Counted from the first letter of the stretch, positions 50,771 to 59,712 are shown. The stretch: DNA of 64,000 nucleotides from Paenibacillus ihumii (GCF_001403875.1 NZ_LN884299.1:3162117-3226116), one strand, 5' to 3'. Notes: generated by a model from the letters alone, not told the origin. Numbers and translations: made by a program.

Positions 50771-51199
50771 TCAATTCCTCTTGTCGAGCTTAAGCGCGAT
50801 GGCCATCCTACATACATCATGCCTGCTGCGCTTCAAAATCCGGGCTGCTTCCGACCGGTTACGCTGGTACTTGCGGTAATTTCTCAGCATCCAAGCTCGC
50901 TCCTCATCGCTTATCGCTACATCTGCCTCAACCGGACCAGGATCGGGAGCTATAAATTCAAAGTCATCGCCGGGGAGTGAATACGGTTCACCTGTTTCCT
51001 TAACAAGCACGCCCTTCTTCGCCAGATTACTGAGCGTAACCGCGATCGACCGCTTTTGTCGGCCTGTCAGCTTCGCCGTTCCCGACAGTGTTCTGCATTG
51101 GAAATAGGCAACAAGTACTTTGTACTCCCCTGGCTTAATCACTTCTTGCTCCCGCAGCTCTTCGAGTTTCTGCTCAATGTCCGAGTCCAAAACTGGCAT
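50771..51199 (-). CDS. Phage protein with two helix-turn-helix segments
   Basis: 142 residues. A winged-helix-like region (TLSGTAKLTGRQKRSIAVTLSNLAKKGVLVK, residues 32-65) and a C-terminal Fis-like HTH (NRSEAARILKRSRHDVCRMAIAL, 112-135). Probably DNA-binding, a regulator or replication accessory. Nineteen bases after the RuvC-like gene in the opposite reading order of the operon (it follows it). Not assigned to a family. Confidence 0.65.
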   Translation of the reverse strand: MPVLDSDIEQKLEELREQEVIKPGEYKVLVAYFQCRTLSGTAKLTGRQKRSIAVTLSNLAKKGVLVKETGEPYSLPGDDFEFIAPDPGPVEADVAISDEERAWMLRNYRKYQRNRSEAARILKRSRHDVCRMAIALKLDKRN

Positions 51200-51217
51200 T
51201 GAAAACCCCTCCCTCCG

Positions 51218-51901
51218 TCAAAATAAGCACGTTTGTTCTGTTTTTTGGGTATGACTATCCGCCGCCGCAGGCTTCCCCCGGCGTTTGTTCGGTTTTTTCT
51301 TTTTCTTCTGAGCTTCATACTCTTTATATCCAGCTGGGTCGATGATAGACCATACAACCTCACGTTGATAGGCAAGTTCGATATCATCCAATCTGGCCAT
51401 TCCGTTCCGAACCTGATGCACTGCCTCGCCGATCTTGGCGATGATGTAGGCGTCAACCACGTCATTACTTGGGTGCTGGTAACCGAAATGTTTCAGTGCA
51501 GCTGAGGCCATTGCCTTCTTCTTGGCCTTCCCTTGGAGCCTCTGTTTTGATCCGGGCTCTCCTACCCATCCGCTCACATTGACAAATTTCTTGACTGCAT
51601 CCGGCGCTACCTCATCAAAAGTGAGGTCCTTACGGGTAATCATACTCTCCAGGCCGCCGTGTATTTTGGCCGTGGTAATGAGCATCTGCGTGCCGTTCGC
51701 AATGCCCTCTTTCATGATCACGTCCCCAGGCTGCAAGAGGCGGTACAGTTGATTCTCAAGCGAAACGCGCTGCTCCTGGGTTATGCCGCCGGGAGCCGAC
51801 TTCCCTTTGCCCCTCAGAACCGTTTCGATGATCGGGGTGCCTGCTGCGTCCAATATGACTATGCCGGTATTGGTTGCCGGGTCGATACCCACGAATCTCA
51901 T
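51218..51901 (-). CDS. RuvC-like Holliday junction resolvase with clamp-binding tail
   Basis: 227 residues. RNase-H fold opening MRFVGIDPATNTGIVILD (first catalytic Asp), VIMKEGIANGTQM (Glu), and HPSNDVVDAYIIAKIGEAV (late Asp). It likely cuts branched DNA before packaging. A basic linker (KKKKKPNKRRGK) leads to the C-terminus QKTEQTCLF; QTCLF fits the clamp-binding QxxLF form. The start overlaps the dnaN stop by four bases (ATGA), so resolvase and clamp are coupled. Confidence 0.85.
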   Translation of the reverse strand: MRFVGIDPATNTGIVILDAAGTPIIETVLRGKGKSAPGGITQEQRVSLENQLYRLLQPGDVIMKEGIANGTQMLITTAKIHGGLESMITRKDLTFDEVAPDAVKKFVNVSGWVGEPGSKQRLQGKAKKKAMASAALKHFGYQHPSNDVVDAYIIAKIGEAVHQVRNGMARLDDIELAYQREVVWSIIDPAGYKEYEAQKKKKKPNKRRGKPAAADSHTQKTEQTCLF

Positions 51902-53022
51902 ACCGATGTCCTATACGGCAGGATCAGGTACAGATTCTCGTTTCCATCCACAGGTCGGATGATGATTGGGCTCATGGCCCCTGTGAATCCTATACGCAGC
52001 CGCTCACTGTCGATGATCTTCAGGACATCAAGCATGTACTTGGAATTGAAGGCGATTCGTATTGGCTCACCAGCAAACATCTCAGCTTCCAGTTGTTCGA
52101 TCACTTTCCCAACCCCGGAGGATGTGGACTCTATTCTGATTTCCCCGTCCTCAACTACTTCCAGCCGGACAATGTTCGTTTTCTCTTCACGTGCCAGCAG
52201 ATAGGCTCGATCGACCGCATCGGCGAACTCCTTGACGTTAACCGTCAGCTCGCTTTTGAAAATGGTCGGAATGATCTTAGACGTGTCTGGGTAGCTTCCA
52301 TTCAGCATGCGAGTGTAGAACTTAACTTGATCGGTTTTAAAAAGAACATTACCACTACCGACCGATATCCTGACATCCTCCTTATCCTGCACGTTCTTTG
52401 ACAACTCAGCGAGTGTCTTGGCCGCGATGACAACATTCCGGAAATCCGATTCCTCGTCTGCCCCCGTATCCACTTCGGCGCTCGCCAGGCGGTGCCGGTC
52501 CGTTGCTGTAAGCTTCAGCCTGCCGTTGTCCAATTCCCACAGTACGCCTGTTAGTAGGGGGCTTTGCTCGTTTGTAGATACTGAAAACGCCACCTCTTTG
52601 ATTAGTTCCTTGATCTCGGCCCCGGAGAGGGTTAGCTTAAGCTCATCATTATCTGCAGGCATAGCCGGGAATTCTTCTGGATCCATGCCGACCATGTTGA
52701 TCTTTGTCCGGCCGGATTGTATCAGGGTATTGAATCCCTCCTGCACCTCTATGCTGACAGTTTCCTTCGGCAGCTTCTTGATGATTTCCACGAAGAACTT
52801 CGCGGGGAGCACTACGCTGCCACTCTGTTCAATTGCTACAGGCTCAACCGGGATAATCGCCTGAATGGTTGTTTCCACATCGCTCGCCGTTAGCGTAACG
52901 CCCTGGTTGGTTACGTCCAGCTTAACCCCGGTTAGGATCGGTATTGCAACCTTACTATTGACCGCCTTGGAAACGTGCTGGATAGCTTCGCTTAAGGCGT
53001 GTTTTTGGATAGTGAGTTTCAC
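51898..53022 (-). CDS. dnaN: Phage-encoded DNA polymerase III beta clamp (DnaN)
   Basis: 374 residues, the standard clamp length with three repeated domains. Conserved blocks: ALSEAIQHVSKAVNSK at the start, TASDVETTIQAIIPVE, LLTGVLWELDNGRLKLTATDRHRLA and the end NENLYLILPYRTSV (usual PMR/PVRT end). It is far from any host dnaA-dnaN locus and sits among phage replication genes, so it is a second, phage copy. GTG 53022 overlaps the preceding stop (GTGA). Confidence 0.95.
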   Translation of the reverse strand: MKLTIQKHALSEAIQHVSKAVNSKVAIPILTGVKLDVTNQGVTLTASDVETTIQAIIPVEPVAIEQSGSVVLPAKFFVEIIKKLPKETVSIEVQEGFNTLIQSGRTKINMVGMDPEEFPAMPADNDELKLTLSGAEIKELIKEVAFSVSTNEQSPLLTGVLWELDNGRLKLTATDRHRLASAEVDTGADEESDFRNVVIAAKTLAELSKNVQDKEDVRISVGSGNVLFKTDQVKFYTRMLNGSYPDTSKIIPTIFKSELTVNVKEFADAVDRAYLLAREEKTNIVRLEVVEDGEIRIESTSSGVGKVIEQLEAEMFAGEPIRIAFNSKYMLDVLKIIDSERLRIGFTGAMSPIIIRPVDGNENLYLILPYRTSV

Positions 53023-53690
53023 GCCTGTTCAGCCTCCTTCGCATTCAGCCAGTCGCAATAAGCCTGACATTCTTCCTGGCTGTTAAATGCAACATTCCAG
53101 CGTTCCACTTTTTCGAATGGCTCACCGCCGTATGGTCGTCTGCATGCCTCGAATGAGTCGTACTCTCGATCCTCTTTCCTCTGGTAGTAGAGGGATATCG
53201 CTGGCATTTTTCCACCCCAACTATTTTTTGATTGATAGAATTGATAGCATTCTATTTCTTCAGGCTTATAAAAGCGTTTATATTCTGAACATTCACATCG
53301 TTCGTGTGCTGGTTTCCCGCTAGGTGTTGTGTAATGGATCAATCGTTGCTCATCGCATTTATCACACTTGGGCTTTCGGTTATTTTGACTACTCGGAAAC
53401 CATGCAATTAATAAATTCTCGCCTAGCAATTCCGCTAACCTCATTCGCTTTAGCTTGTTTTCGAAATTCAATTTTTCAGACTCAAACTGGCGCAAAGCGT
53501 TGGCGTGTTCTGCTTCAATTTCTTTTTTACGTTTTTTTATATCTTGCAGCTCCGCATTCTCTTTACGCAGCCTCTCCATCTCTGCCTTATACTCGTACCG
53601 AACAGCATTCAAAAGCGACTGTTTGAATTCATCCACTTGCTGCTCGAATTCGCTGGGTTCATAATAAAAATCCTCGTTGTCGCGATTCAT
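53019..53690 (-). CDS. Coiled-coil, zinc-binding phage protein
   Basis: 223 residues. A coiled coil (about 30-85, MERLRKENAELQDIKKRKKE) is followed by a Cys cluster CDKC...CEC (about 108-135) and an aromatic C-terminal domain. Looks like a replication accessory factor but no family is recognised. Directly coupled to dnaN. Confidence 0.65.
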   Translation of the reverse strand: MNRDNEDFYYEPSEFEQQVDEFKQSLLNAVRYEYKAEMERLRKENAELQDIKKRKKEIEAEHANALRQFESEKLNFENKLKRMRLAELLGENLLIAWFPSSQNNRKPKCDKCDEQRLIHYTTPSGKPAHERCECSEYKRFYKPEEIECYQFYQSKNSWGGKMPAISLYYQRKEDREYDSFEACRRPYGGEPFEKVERWNVAFNSQEECQAYCDWLNAKEAEQA

Positions 53691-53708
53691 TTCTCCTCTT
53701 CCCCTTTC

Positions 53709-54074
53709 TCAATCGTCATCGTCCAACCAGGCTGCTGCCGCCGAACGTTTAGGTTCTTCCGGTTTCTCCGGTGGTGGAGTTGCTGCGGTCGCAGGGACGG
53801 TTTCGGGCGGCGCAGGAGCGGCCACCGGACTATTAAACGCCTGATACTCCCAGCCCAACTTTCGATACTGCTCTTTCAGACCCGGGAACATCTGCACGCG
53901 GCGGCCCCGATCATATTTGAGCATCAATTCTACTGTCCGATCATAGATTGCCAGTTTCCGCTCACGCTCCCTAGGCGACATTCCGCTGAGAGGATCGTCC
54001 AGTTCGGCAGCCAGCTTGAACTTCGCTTCTTCGGCACGCTGGTACTCCTCATCGTCTTTTATGACTCTGCTCAT
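53709..54074 (-). CDS. Phage protein with Pro/Ala linker and acidic tail
   Basis: 121 residues: a helical charged domain (1-80), a Pro-Ala-Glu linker and the end AAAAWLDDDD. The acidic tip may bind partners as SSB tails do. Overlaps the helicase gene end by 26 bases. Not recognised. Confidence 0.6.
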   Translation of the reverse strand: MSRVIKDDEEYQRAEEAKFKLAAELDDPLSGMSPRERERKLAIYDRTVELMLKYDRGRRVQMFPGLKEQYRKLGWEYQAFNSPVAAPAPPETVPATAATPPPEKPEEPKRSAAAAWLDDDD

Positions 54075-55398
54075 ATTCCCTCACCTTCTCCGCCAGCTTT
54101 TCCTTGTCGTCTTGGGTCAAGTCAGTAAACCGCCCATTCTTCCGGTTAAAGAACATCTGAATCATGCCAGTACCGATTTTCCGGCCCTTTGCCACAATCA
54201 ACTCAATAACGCCCTTCCAAGGTGTATCCGGGTAATAATAATCATCCCGGTACAGAAAGATAATCACGTCAGCGTCAAACTCGATGTTTCCAGACTCCCG
54301 TAGGTCGGACATCATTGGGCGCTTATCATTCCGTTCTTCGCACTTCCGTCCAACGGAACTGATCGCTACCACAGGTACATTGAAGGTTCGGGCTAACCTT
54401 TTCAATTGCTTAGACACATGATTAACTCTGTCTGCTGTTTGAGTAAAATTCTTTTCCGTCAAGATCACCTGTAGGTAGTCCACATAAATGATCAAATTTG
54501 GATGCTTCTTCTTCATTGCCTTGGTCTGGCGCCAGATGTACTCGATGGTCATGCCCGGCGTATCATCGATGTAGATTGGAAGTTGATCAAGGAGGTCGAG
54601 CGCCTTACTGTAATTGCCCCAGTCGTTTTCCGTCAGCCGGCCCTTCTGGACCTTCTTAGCGTCGATTCCGCTGATATCGCAGATATACCTCTCAGCCACA
54701 TCCTTGGAGGACATTTCCGCCGAGAATACCCCGACAGTCCAACCGGACATAGCCGCTGTCTTGGAGTCGCTAACGATATAGGCTGTTTTCCCAATGCTTG
54801 GACGGGCAGCGACTATAGTGAAATCTCCTCTTTGATGACCTCCACCCATTTCATCGAGTTCTACGCTCGCCGTTTTAGCCCCAGTGATTCCGCTACGAGA
54901 ACCACGGTCCATAATCTCCTTGTGATGCCCCTCGAGCACATCTGCAACGAGCTCCCATCCGTCTGCCGTGCCTCGGCTCTGCAATTCCTGCAGCTGCTCC
55001 ATCTGGTCTTTGACAAAGTTCAGATCCACTTCGCCAGCGGAGAGGGCTTCCTGTAAGGCAGCTGCAGCTCGGCGCTGGATGCTGGCCTGCCGAATGATTT
55101 TCTGGTATTGATCAAAATTTGAAAGAGTTGGGACCGACTCTCGAAGCCGCATCAGGTAAGATATACCGCCTATTTGCTCGAGGCTGTTACCCCAATGCTT
55201 GGCCAGTACCAACGGATCGAATGGGTTCTTTACGTCCGATCGGTCAGACAAATGTTCGTATGCCCAACTTAGCGCCTTCATCACCGATCCATTCAGGCCA
55301 TTCGGGTCAAAATCTTCAGCCGTGAGATAGCAGTCATCCATAAGTTCCGGCTTCTGTAACAGTGCCCCTAATACCGCCTGTTCCGCTTCAAGACTCAT
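54049..55398 (-). CDS. Replicative DNA helicase, DnaB family
   Basis: 449 residues. N-terminal DnaB domain (EAEQAVLGALLQKPELMDD) and RecA-like motor with ARPSIGKTA (Walker A), YVDYLQVI (Walker B) and DADVIIFLYRDDYY. It unwinds phage DNA as a hexamer. The loader gene lies immediately upstream (11-base overlap), as in SPP1-like G39P-G40P pairs. Confidence 0.95.
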   Translation of the reverse strand: MSLEAEQAVLGALLQKPELMDDCYLTAEDFDPNGLNGSVMKALSWAYEHLSDRSDVKNPFDPLVLAKHWGNSLEQIGGISYLMRLRESVPTLSNFDQYQKIIRQASIQRRAAAALQEALSAGEVDLNFVKDQMEQLQELQSRGTADGWELVADVLEGHHKEIMDRGSRSGITGAKTASVELDEMGGGHQRGDFTIVAARPSIGKTAYIVSDSKTAAMSGWTVGVFSAEMSSKDVAERYICDISGIDAKKVQKGRLTENDWGNYSKALDLLDQLPIYIDDTPGMTIEYIWRQTKAMKKKHPNLIIYVDYLQVILTEKNFTQTADRVNHVSKQLKRLARTFNVPVVAISSVGRKCEERNDKRPMMSDLRESGNIEFDADVIIFLYRDDYYYPDTPWKGVIELIVAKGRKIGTGMIQMFFNRKNGRFTDLTQDDKEKLAEKVREYEQSHKRR

Positions 55399-55753
55399 GG
55401 CTGTTCACCTTCCGTTTCGCGCGCCGCTCCAGTCGCTCTCTGATGTGATCAGGCATAGGAACTGCTTTCTCGTTGTAGGCTTCCAGGGCTAGCCGTTCCT
55501 GCTGCTCTTCCTGTCTTAGCAACTCGTAATAGGAAGGTTCTTCCGACTCGCTGGCCGGAGCCTGGACAATCTCGGAGATAGTCGGGGCAAACTTGCTTGT
55601 TTTTATATGATGAGCAAGCCGCATCTGAGCCGTTTTAAAGTCGATGTCCTGCAACATCATGTGCCAGAGTCTGGTACCAGGCTCTGTAATTTCAAAGAAG
55701 GGGTAGGCGGTCTTGATCATGGCCAGGAAGCTCGCTGTTTCCGTTTGTTTCAT
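55388..55753 (-). CDS. Helicase loader (SPP1 G39P-like)
   Basis: 121 residues. Helical N-terminal domain (FLAMIKTAYPFFEI...WHMMLQDIDFKTAQMRLAHHIKTSKFAPTISEI) with the spacing seen in G39P-type loaders, then a charged, disordered C-terminus that in G39P contacts the helicase. The KFAPTISEI end of the core is typical. Start ATG 55753 follows GAGGAGGGTG. Overlaps the initiator gene by 62 bases. Confidence 0.85.
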   Translation of the reverse strand: MKQTETASFLAMIKTAYPFFEITEPGTRLWHMMLQDIDFKTAQMRLAHHIKTSKFAPTISEIVQAPASESEEPSYYELLRQEEQQERLALEAYNEKAVPMPDHIRERLERRAKRKVNSHES

Positions 55754-56504
55754 GAGCCGCACCCTCCTCGTAGAATTGATTTAATATCGCCATTTCTTCT
55801 TGATTGCGTTGAGCCTTTGTTTTAAAAGATGATTTGTTTCTTTCCATATCTCTCTTGATCCAGACGCGAAGGGTTTTGTTATGATCTTTCTTGTGCTGTG
55901 AAGGCTTCTTGTTTGATTGCCATTCATCAAGGGCTTCAATTGTGTTATCTACCTTGTGCTTACCGAAATCTGCACATAGTTTTTCGTATTGCTCCAGAGT
56001 GAGAAATACAGTGTCGTGAAACTTCAATTTCTCTTTAGGAGAATTCATATATATATCTCCTTTCTTTAAGTTTTTCTTTCTTTCTATCTTGGGTGATGAA
56101 TTACTCACCTCTAGGGGTGGTGTATTGATCACCTCTAGGGGTGGTGTTTTGCTCACCCCCTTAGTTTTTTTAGGGGGTGATGAATTACTCACCTCTAGCC
56201 ATTGATCAGAGTATTTATTGAATGATAGCTTTCGGGAGTTTATCCCGGTGTAAGACTCCACTTCTTTTAAAACTTTACAATCGATTAATCGAGTTAACTC
56301 GTGTTTGATAGTCCGTTCGTTCGTGTCTAGGGCATTGGCGAGAAATTTAACTGATAATGAGTGAGACTTCCGATTGAATCCGTATGTGTATCGCCAGACA
56401 ATCAAGAGAATTCTCAACTGGGTTCCGTTAAACTTCCTCTTTGCCACATCTTCCAATATTTCATGTGCTACCCTTGTGAACGGATCATCCAGTTTCCCGC
56501 TCAT
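55692..56504 (-). CDS. Phage replication initiator (protein O-like)
   Basis: 270 residues. N-terminal winged-helix O domain (FTRVAHEILEDVAKRKFNGTQLRILLIVWRYTYGF, LANALDTNERTIKHELTRL), then a Pro/Ser/Lys linker with the repeated TPPLEV peptides encoded by DNA iterons, and a C-terminal helical domain that would recruit the loader and helicase. As in lambda, the origin seems to lie inside its own gene. Confidence 0.88.
   Translation of the reverse strand: MSGKLDDPFTRVAHEILEDVAKRKFNGTQLRILLIVWRYTYGFNRKSHSLSVKFLANALDTNERTIKHELTRLIDCKVLKEVESYTGINSRKLSFNKYSDQWLEVSNSSPPKKTKGVSKTPPLEVINTPPLEVSNSSPKIERKKNLKKGDIYMNSPKEKLKFHDTVFLTLEQYEKLCADFGKHKVDNTIEALDEWQSNKKPSQHKKDHNKTLRVWIKRDMERNKSSFKTKAQRNQEEMAILNQFYEEGAAHETNGNSELPGHDQDRLPLL
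56041..56198. other. Putative phage replication origin: iterons plus AT-rich tract
   Basis: A 24-bp exact direct repeat occurs at 56091-56114 and 56175-56198. A 19-bp direct repeat (core CACCTCTAGGGGTG, itself near-palindromic) occurs at 56105-56123 and 56129-56147. A pyrimidine/AT-rich tract with ATATATAT lies alongside at 56041-56090. Iterons inside the initiator gene beside an AT-rich segment match the lambda-type origin plan. Confidence 0.75.
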
Positions 56505-56520
56505 TCCTCCTCACCAACGT

Positions 56521-57171
56521 TCAAGTAAATTGCTTTGCGTGCTCCACGATACGCCCAGCCATCCGGTCGATCAATTTCTCATCTATCGTTGAGCCGCGCC
56601 AGTCGCCTAGAAGTTCCTTGACCTCCGCGTGTAGCCTTTCCTCCGGTGATTGCTCGACGGTGTAACCGTTGGCAAGGGCTTGAATGAGTTGCCCGCCGTT
56701 CTCCCGTGAGTAATTTTTAAGGGTGACCAACCGATTCGATGGTGTTCCTCCATTAGATAAATCTCTTGCTAGATACCTCATAATGTAGTCGTTGTCGTGT
56801 CCTTCATCTCTAAAAGATTCAATAGCTTCAGCAACATCCCGGGGCAGCATGACCTTTTCACGCATCGCATTCAATTCATTTTGTATATCAACCAATGTCT
56901 GCGCATGTTTGGCCAGATCGTTGATCGCCTTATCCCGCTGTTGAGCAATTAATTGGCTATTACGCCACAAGTTCGTAAATTCGTTTTCAGGGATTTCTTC
57001 AATACTTGGCAAATAAACAAACTTGCCGGCATAATCCCGGGGCATAAAGATTTCTCGTGATTCCTCGTCATAACCAATAATTGTTCCTATATCAATTGTC
57101 ACTCCACCATTTGGTACGTACAGATTCCTGTAGACCATTGGCGTCTTAACAACCGCATATTTGTAGCCCAT
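56521..57171 (-). CDS. Phage protein of unknown function
   Basis: 216 residues. N-terminal beta-rich segment (YKYAVVKTPMVYRNLYVPNGG), then a helical charged middle (about 75-130, possible coiled coil) and a helical end. The middle recalls DUF1642-type phage proteins, but I am not certain. Located next to the initiator gene. Confidence 0.6.
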   Translation of the reverse strand: MGYKYAVVKTPMVYRNLYVPNGGVTIDIGTIIGYDEESREIFMPRDYAGKFVYLPSIEEIPENEFTNLWRNSQLIAQQRDKAINDLAKHAQTLVDIQNELNAMREKVMLPRDVAEAIESFRDEGHDNDYIMRYLARDLSNGGTPSNRLVTLKNYSRENGGQLIQALANGYTVEQSPEERLHAEVKELLGDWRGSTIDEKLIDRMAGRIVEHAKQFT

Positions 57172-57936
57172 CTAAACCACCTCCAGAAAATAATCTCGTT
57201 TATTGATAAGTCCCTTTTCAAACAACGCCATCCGGACCGCGTGGGAGGCGAGCTCCGGCGTATTGTTATTGCTGCTAAGATGCGTCAGATAAATCCGCTC
57301 GCCTCGGCCCTTAACCAGCTTTTGCAGCGCTGCCGCTGTCTGATCGTTGCTCAAATGTCCTCGATGTGGGTCAGATATCCGATCCTTGAGATAGTCGTCG
57401 TATGGACCATTCTGCAGCATCTCCACGTCATGATTGGCCTCGACGATGTAGACGTTGCTGCCCTCCATCATTTCGAGCATTTCGTCGTCGATCTGCCCGG
57501 TGTCGAATACCACGCAAGCGTTATTGCCCCAGCCATCCTCAACCACATATCCAACTGGCTCATAAGCGTCGTGGTGGACCTTAAAGGGGTAGACGTGCAA
57601 ATCGTCGCCAATCTCGATCCTTTCGTATTTGCTCCACGTGGTTTCAAGCACCCGGCGCAACTCCTCGTCTACGCCGGATATGCCTTTCCATTCGCCATCC
57701 GTGGCCCATACCGGGATACGGTACTTGTTGGCTAAAGTCAGACCCTTGATATGATCTCCGTGAGCATGTGTCACGAATATGCCTTGGATGTCCGTCGCCG
57801 CGTTGATGTTGTTTGCCAGCAGCCGCTTTTCCAGATCACGCTTCCACTTGCCGGCATCGATCAGGATGCCTGTTGTTTCGCTTTGAAGATGGATGCAGTT
57901 TCCGTCAGAGCCGGTTGCGATGATGCTAACCCTCAT
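57172..57936 (-). CDS. Metallo-beta-lactamase-fold hydrolase (YycJ-like)
   Basis: 254 residues. MBL motifs GSDGNCIHLQSE, LIDAGKW, THAHGDHIKG (HxHxDH), VVFDTGQID and EANHDVEML are present. YycJ-type proteins are putative 5'-3' exonucleases linked to mismatch repair; a phage copy may process DNA ends with RecT and the SbcC-like ATPase. Start ATG 57936 follows GAGGATG; longer readings lack an RBS. Confidence 0.88.
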   Translation of the reverse strand: MRVSIIATGSDGNCIHLQSETTGILIDAGKWKRDLEKRLLANNINAATDIQGIFVTHAHGDHIKGLTLANKYRIPVWATDGEWKGISGVDEELRRVLETTWSKYERIEIGDDLHVYPFKVHHDAYEPVGYVVEDGWGNNACVVFDTGQIDDEMLEMMEGSNVYIVEANHDVEMLQNGPYDDYLKDRISDPHRGHLSNDQTAAALQKLVKGRGERIYLTHLSSNNNTPELASHAVRMALFEKGLINKRDYFLEVV

Positions 57937-58390
57937 CGTCATCATCCTCAAACAATTCATCAAAGCACTTGCCGCAAACGCCCGATATGATTAACTCCCT
58001 ATCATCTGCTGATAGATAAGGGAATGTATGCTGTGCATGAGCTCCATCTTTGTACTGTTGCAGATCACTCCGTCTGACAGGTATTACCTGAGTCATCGCG
58101 CAAATGCTACAAGGGATATGCAACTCTTCAGTTTCAGGCACTGTTTCTTTATGATTCTCAAACATTACAGAATTGAAGTGATATCCGGGAAACTCCTGCA
58201 GGTAAACATCCGTATGCCATCCTCCGACATCAGTACGCTCAACCGTGTAAACCTCACCTTCAACTAATCCGATCTCTCTTGCTCGTTCAGGTTCCCAGTC
58301 ATGCCCATTCTTGTTCAGAAACCTGACTCTATCACCTTTCTGTGAGTAAATATTCATAGTTGGCGGCGGTTCAATAAAGTTAAAGTTCAT
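57926..58390 (-). CDS. Phage protein with zinc-knuckle C-terminus
   Basis: 154 residues. An SH3-like N-terminal part (KGDRVRFLNKNGH...GEVYTVERTDVGGW) and two CxxC pairs (CSIC, CGKC) before an acidic end. Overlaps both neighbours by a few bases. Not recognised. Confidence 0.6.
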   Translation of the reverse strand: MNFNFIEPPPTMNIYSQKGDRVRFLNKNGHDWEPERAREIGLVEGEVYTVERTDVGGWHTDVYLQEFPGYHFNSVMFENHKETVPETEELHIPCSICAMTQVIPVRRSDLQQYKDGAHAQHTFPYLSADDRELIISGVCGKCFDELFEDDDDEG

Positions 58391-58629
58391 ATGCTCCTCT
58401 CCTTCTTGATCCGTTCTTTCCAGGCCCTATCTCCCAGGCAGCGGGCAGGAGTTACCTCGTAATATCTGCGTCCCTGCACGTAAGAGACATATAGCCCGGT
58501 GCTGCGCTCATAGTACATGCCGTTCAGGACTGGCTCCCCGGCCGGAGCCGGAGGCGGCTTGTCATTACTACTGCCTCCGAATAAGTCCAACTCCAATTGC
58601 ACGGGCACCTGGTTAGATTGGGAGTTCAT
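58387..58629 (-). CDS. Small phage protein with a clamp-binding-like motif
   Basis: 80 residues. Near the N-terminus it reads VQLELDLFGG, which fits the hexapeptide clamp-binding form QxxLxLF. The rest (YYERSTGLYVSYVQGRRYYEV) is beta-rich and aromatic. Starts within the end of recT, so it is coupled to it. No family recognised. Confidence 0.6.
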   Translation of the reverse strand: MNSQSNQVPVQLELDLFGGSSNDKPPPAPAGEPVLNGMYYERSTGLYVSYVQGRRYYEVTPARCLGDRAWKERIKKERSI

Positions 58630-59548
58630 CTTGCTCCGCCTGCTTCTCGGCTATGTGCAAATCCAAAACCTGCAGGTAAGCCTTAATCTCGTTTACGGTA
58701 GGGACTTTGCCATTGAACTTGAAATGTTTGTCCATGTGCTCGTCTCGCTTAGCTTTATTGGTTAGACCAAGCTGGGCTTGCTTTTGCATAATCTCTGCTC
58801 GCAGTCTCTCCATCTCCAATGAATCGTCTGCCGGCGGTGGCGTCTGCTTTGGTTCCTCTGCTGGTGGCGGTGTCGTGGCTGCAGTTGATGAGTTAGCTTC
58901 CGCGGTAATGTCCCGACGTTCCGGTTCGTATTCAAGTGCAGACGCACCCGACCCAGGAATTTCTTCCTCGCTTATATCAATTCCGAACTGCCCTTTCAAA
59001 GCCCGCTTTGCCACATGCTTCTTGAACATGTCAGCCGTGTATTTTGTCCACATCGTTTTTTGATTCGTAATCTGGCTATTTAAGAAGTGTTCAACTTCGC
59101 TCCAGTCCATCAGCACGGTGAATGGAGGATAGCCATTTCGATACGCAATTGCATATGCACCAATAACTTTTCCGCGTGGAAATCCAATTTCGTGTTCGAC
59201 AATGACCCATTCATCCTCACGCTTCCCTGTTTTCTCGTTGTAAACAGTGGATTTTCTGGCCTTGAACGTGTCGTTATCGCACACAACTTGGGCGTCATAC
59301 CCTCTGTAACCATCGTGCTGTTTTGCTAGGTACGCAATTCCCTCGATACCAATTTGTAAAGACATTTTTCCTTGATAGACAATGGCGTAAATATGGTTAA
59401 GGAATGGATTAAGACCTGATGCATGTGCCGTCCGCAAGAACAATTGAAACTGGGAGTCTGTTGTTCCTGCAGCGAGTGTATGCTTCATTGTTTCGATATC
59501 TTCAATACTCCAATTCCCGACAGTAGCTAGTTGTTTTGAAGATGCCAT
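58613..59548 (-). CDS. recT: RecT-family single-strand annealing protein
   Basis: 311 residues. Core FLRTAHASGLNPFLNHIYAIVYQGKMSLQIGIEGIAYLAK and KTMWTKYTADMFKKHVAKRALKG are typical of RecT/Bet annealing proteins. A Pro/Thr/Ala-rich linker follows, and the C-terminus ends EQDELPI, an SSB-tip-like acidic end. Acts in recombination-dependent replication. No RecE exonuclease is adjacent; the MBL protein or SbcC-like complex may supply ends. Confidence 0.92.
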   Translation of the reverse strand: MASSKQLATVGNWSIEDIETMKHTLAAGTTDSQFQLFLRTAHASGLNPFLNHIYAIVYQGKMSLQIGIEGIAYLAKQHDGYRGYDAQVVCDNDTFKARKSTVYNEKTGKREDEWVIVEHEIGFPRGKVIGAYAIAYRNGYPPFTVLMDWSEVEHFLNSQITNQKTMWTKYTADMFKKHVAKRALKGQFGIDISEEEIPGSGASALEYEPERRDITAEANSSTAATTPPPAEEPKQTPPPADDSLEMERLRAEIMQKQAQLGLTNKAKRDEHMDKHFKFNGKVPTVNEIKAYLQVLDLHIAEKQAEQDELPI

Positions 59549-59562
59549 ATGATGAATGCCTC

Positions 59563-59712
59563 CTATAAGAAAATGATTTTAGTCGTGCCTATATATCGAT
59601 GTACTAGATAAAGCCGATCGGGCTCAGCCCGCTGAACTAGCCAGTCACCCGGCGTTCCGACATTGGCGGCAATGATCTTTTTCTGTGCTAGAGTTGGGCG
59701 CTTACCTCTCAT
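59563..59712 (-). CDS. Small conserved phage protein (DUF6906-like)
   Basis: 49 residues, MRGKRPTLAQKKIIAANVG then DWLVQRAEPDRLYLVHRY. The GKRPT...KK...DWLV...VHR pattern matches a short family found in many Firmicutes phages. RBS GGGGGTGAG overlaps the previous stop. Function unknown. Confidence 0.75.
   Translation of the reverse strand: MRGKRPTLAQKKIIAANVGTPGDWLVQRAEPDRLYLVHRYIGTTKIIFL

Noticed and set aside
56091..56198. Short CRISPR-like repeats
   Set aside because: The repeats lack uniform spacers, number only two per type and lie inside a replication initiator gene; iterons explain them better.
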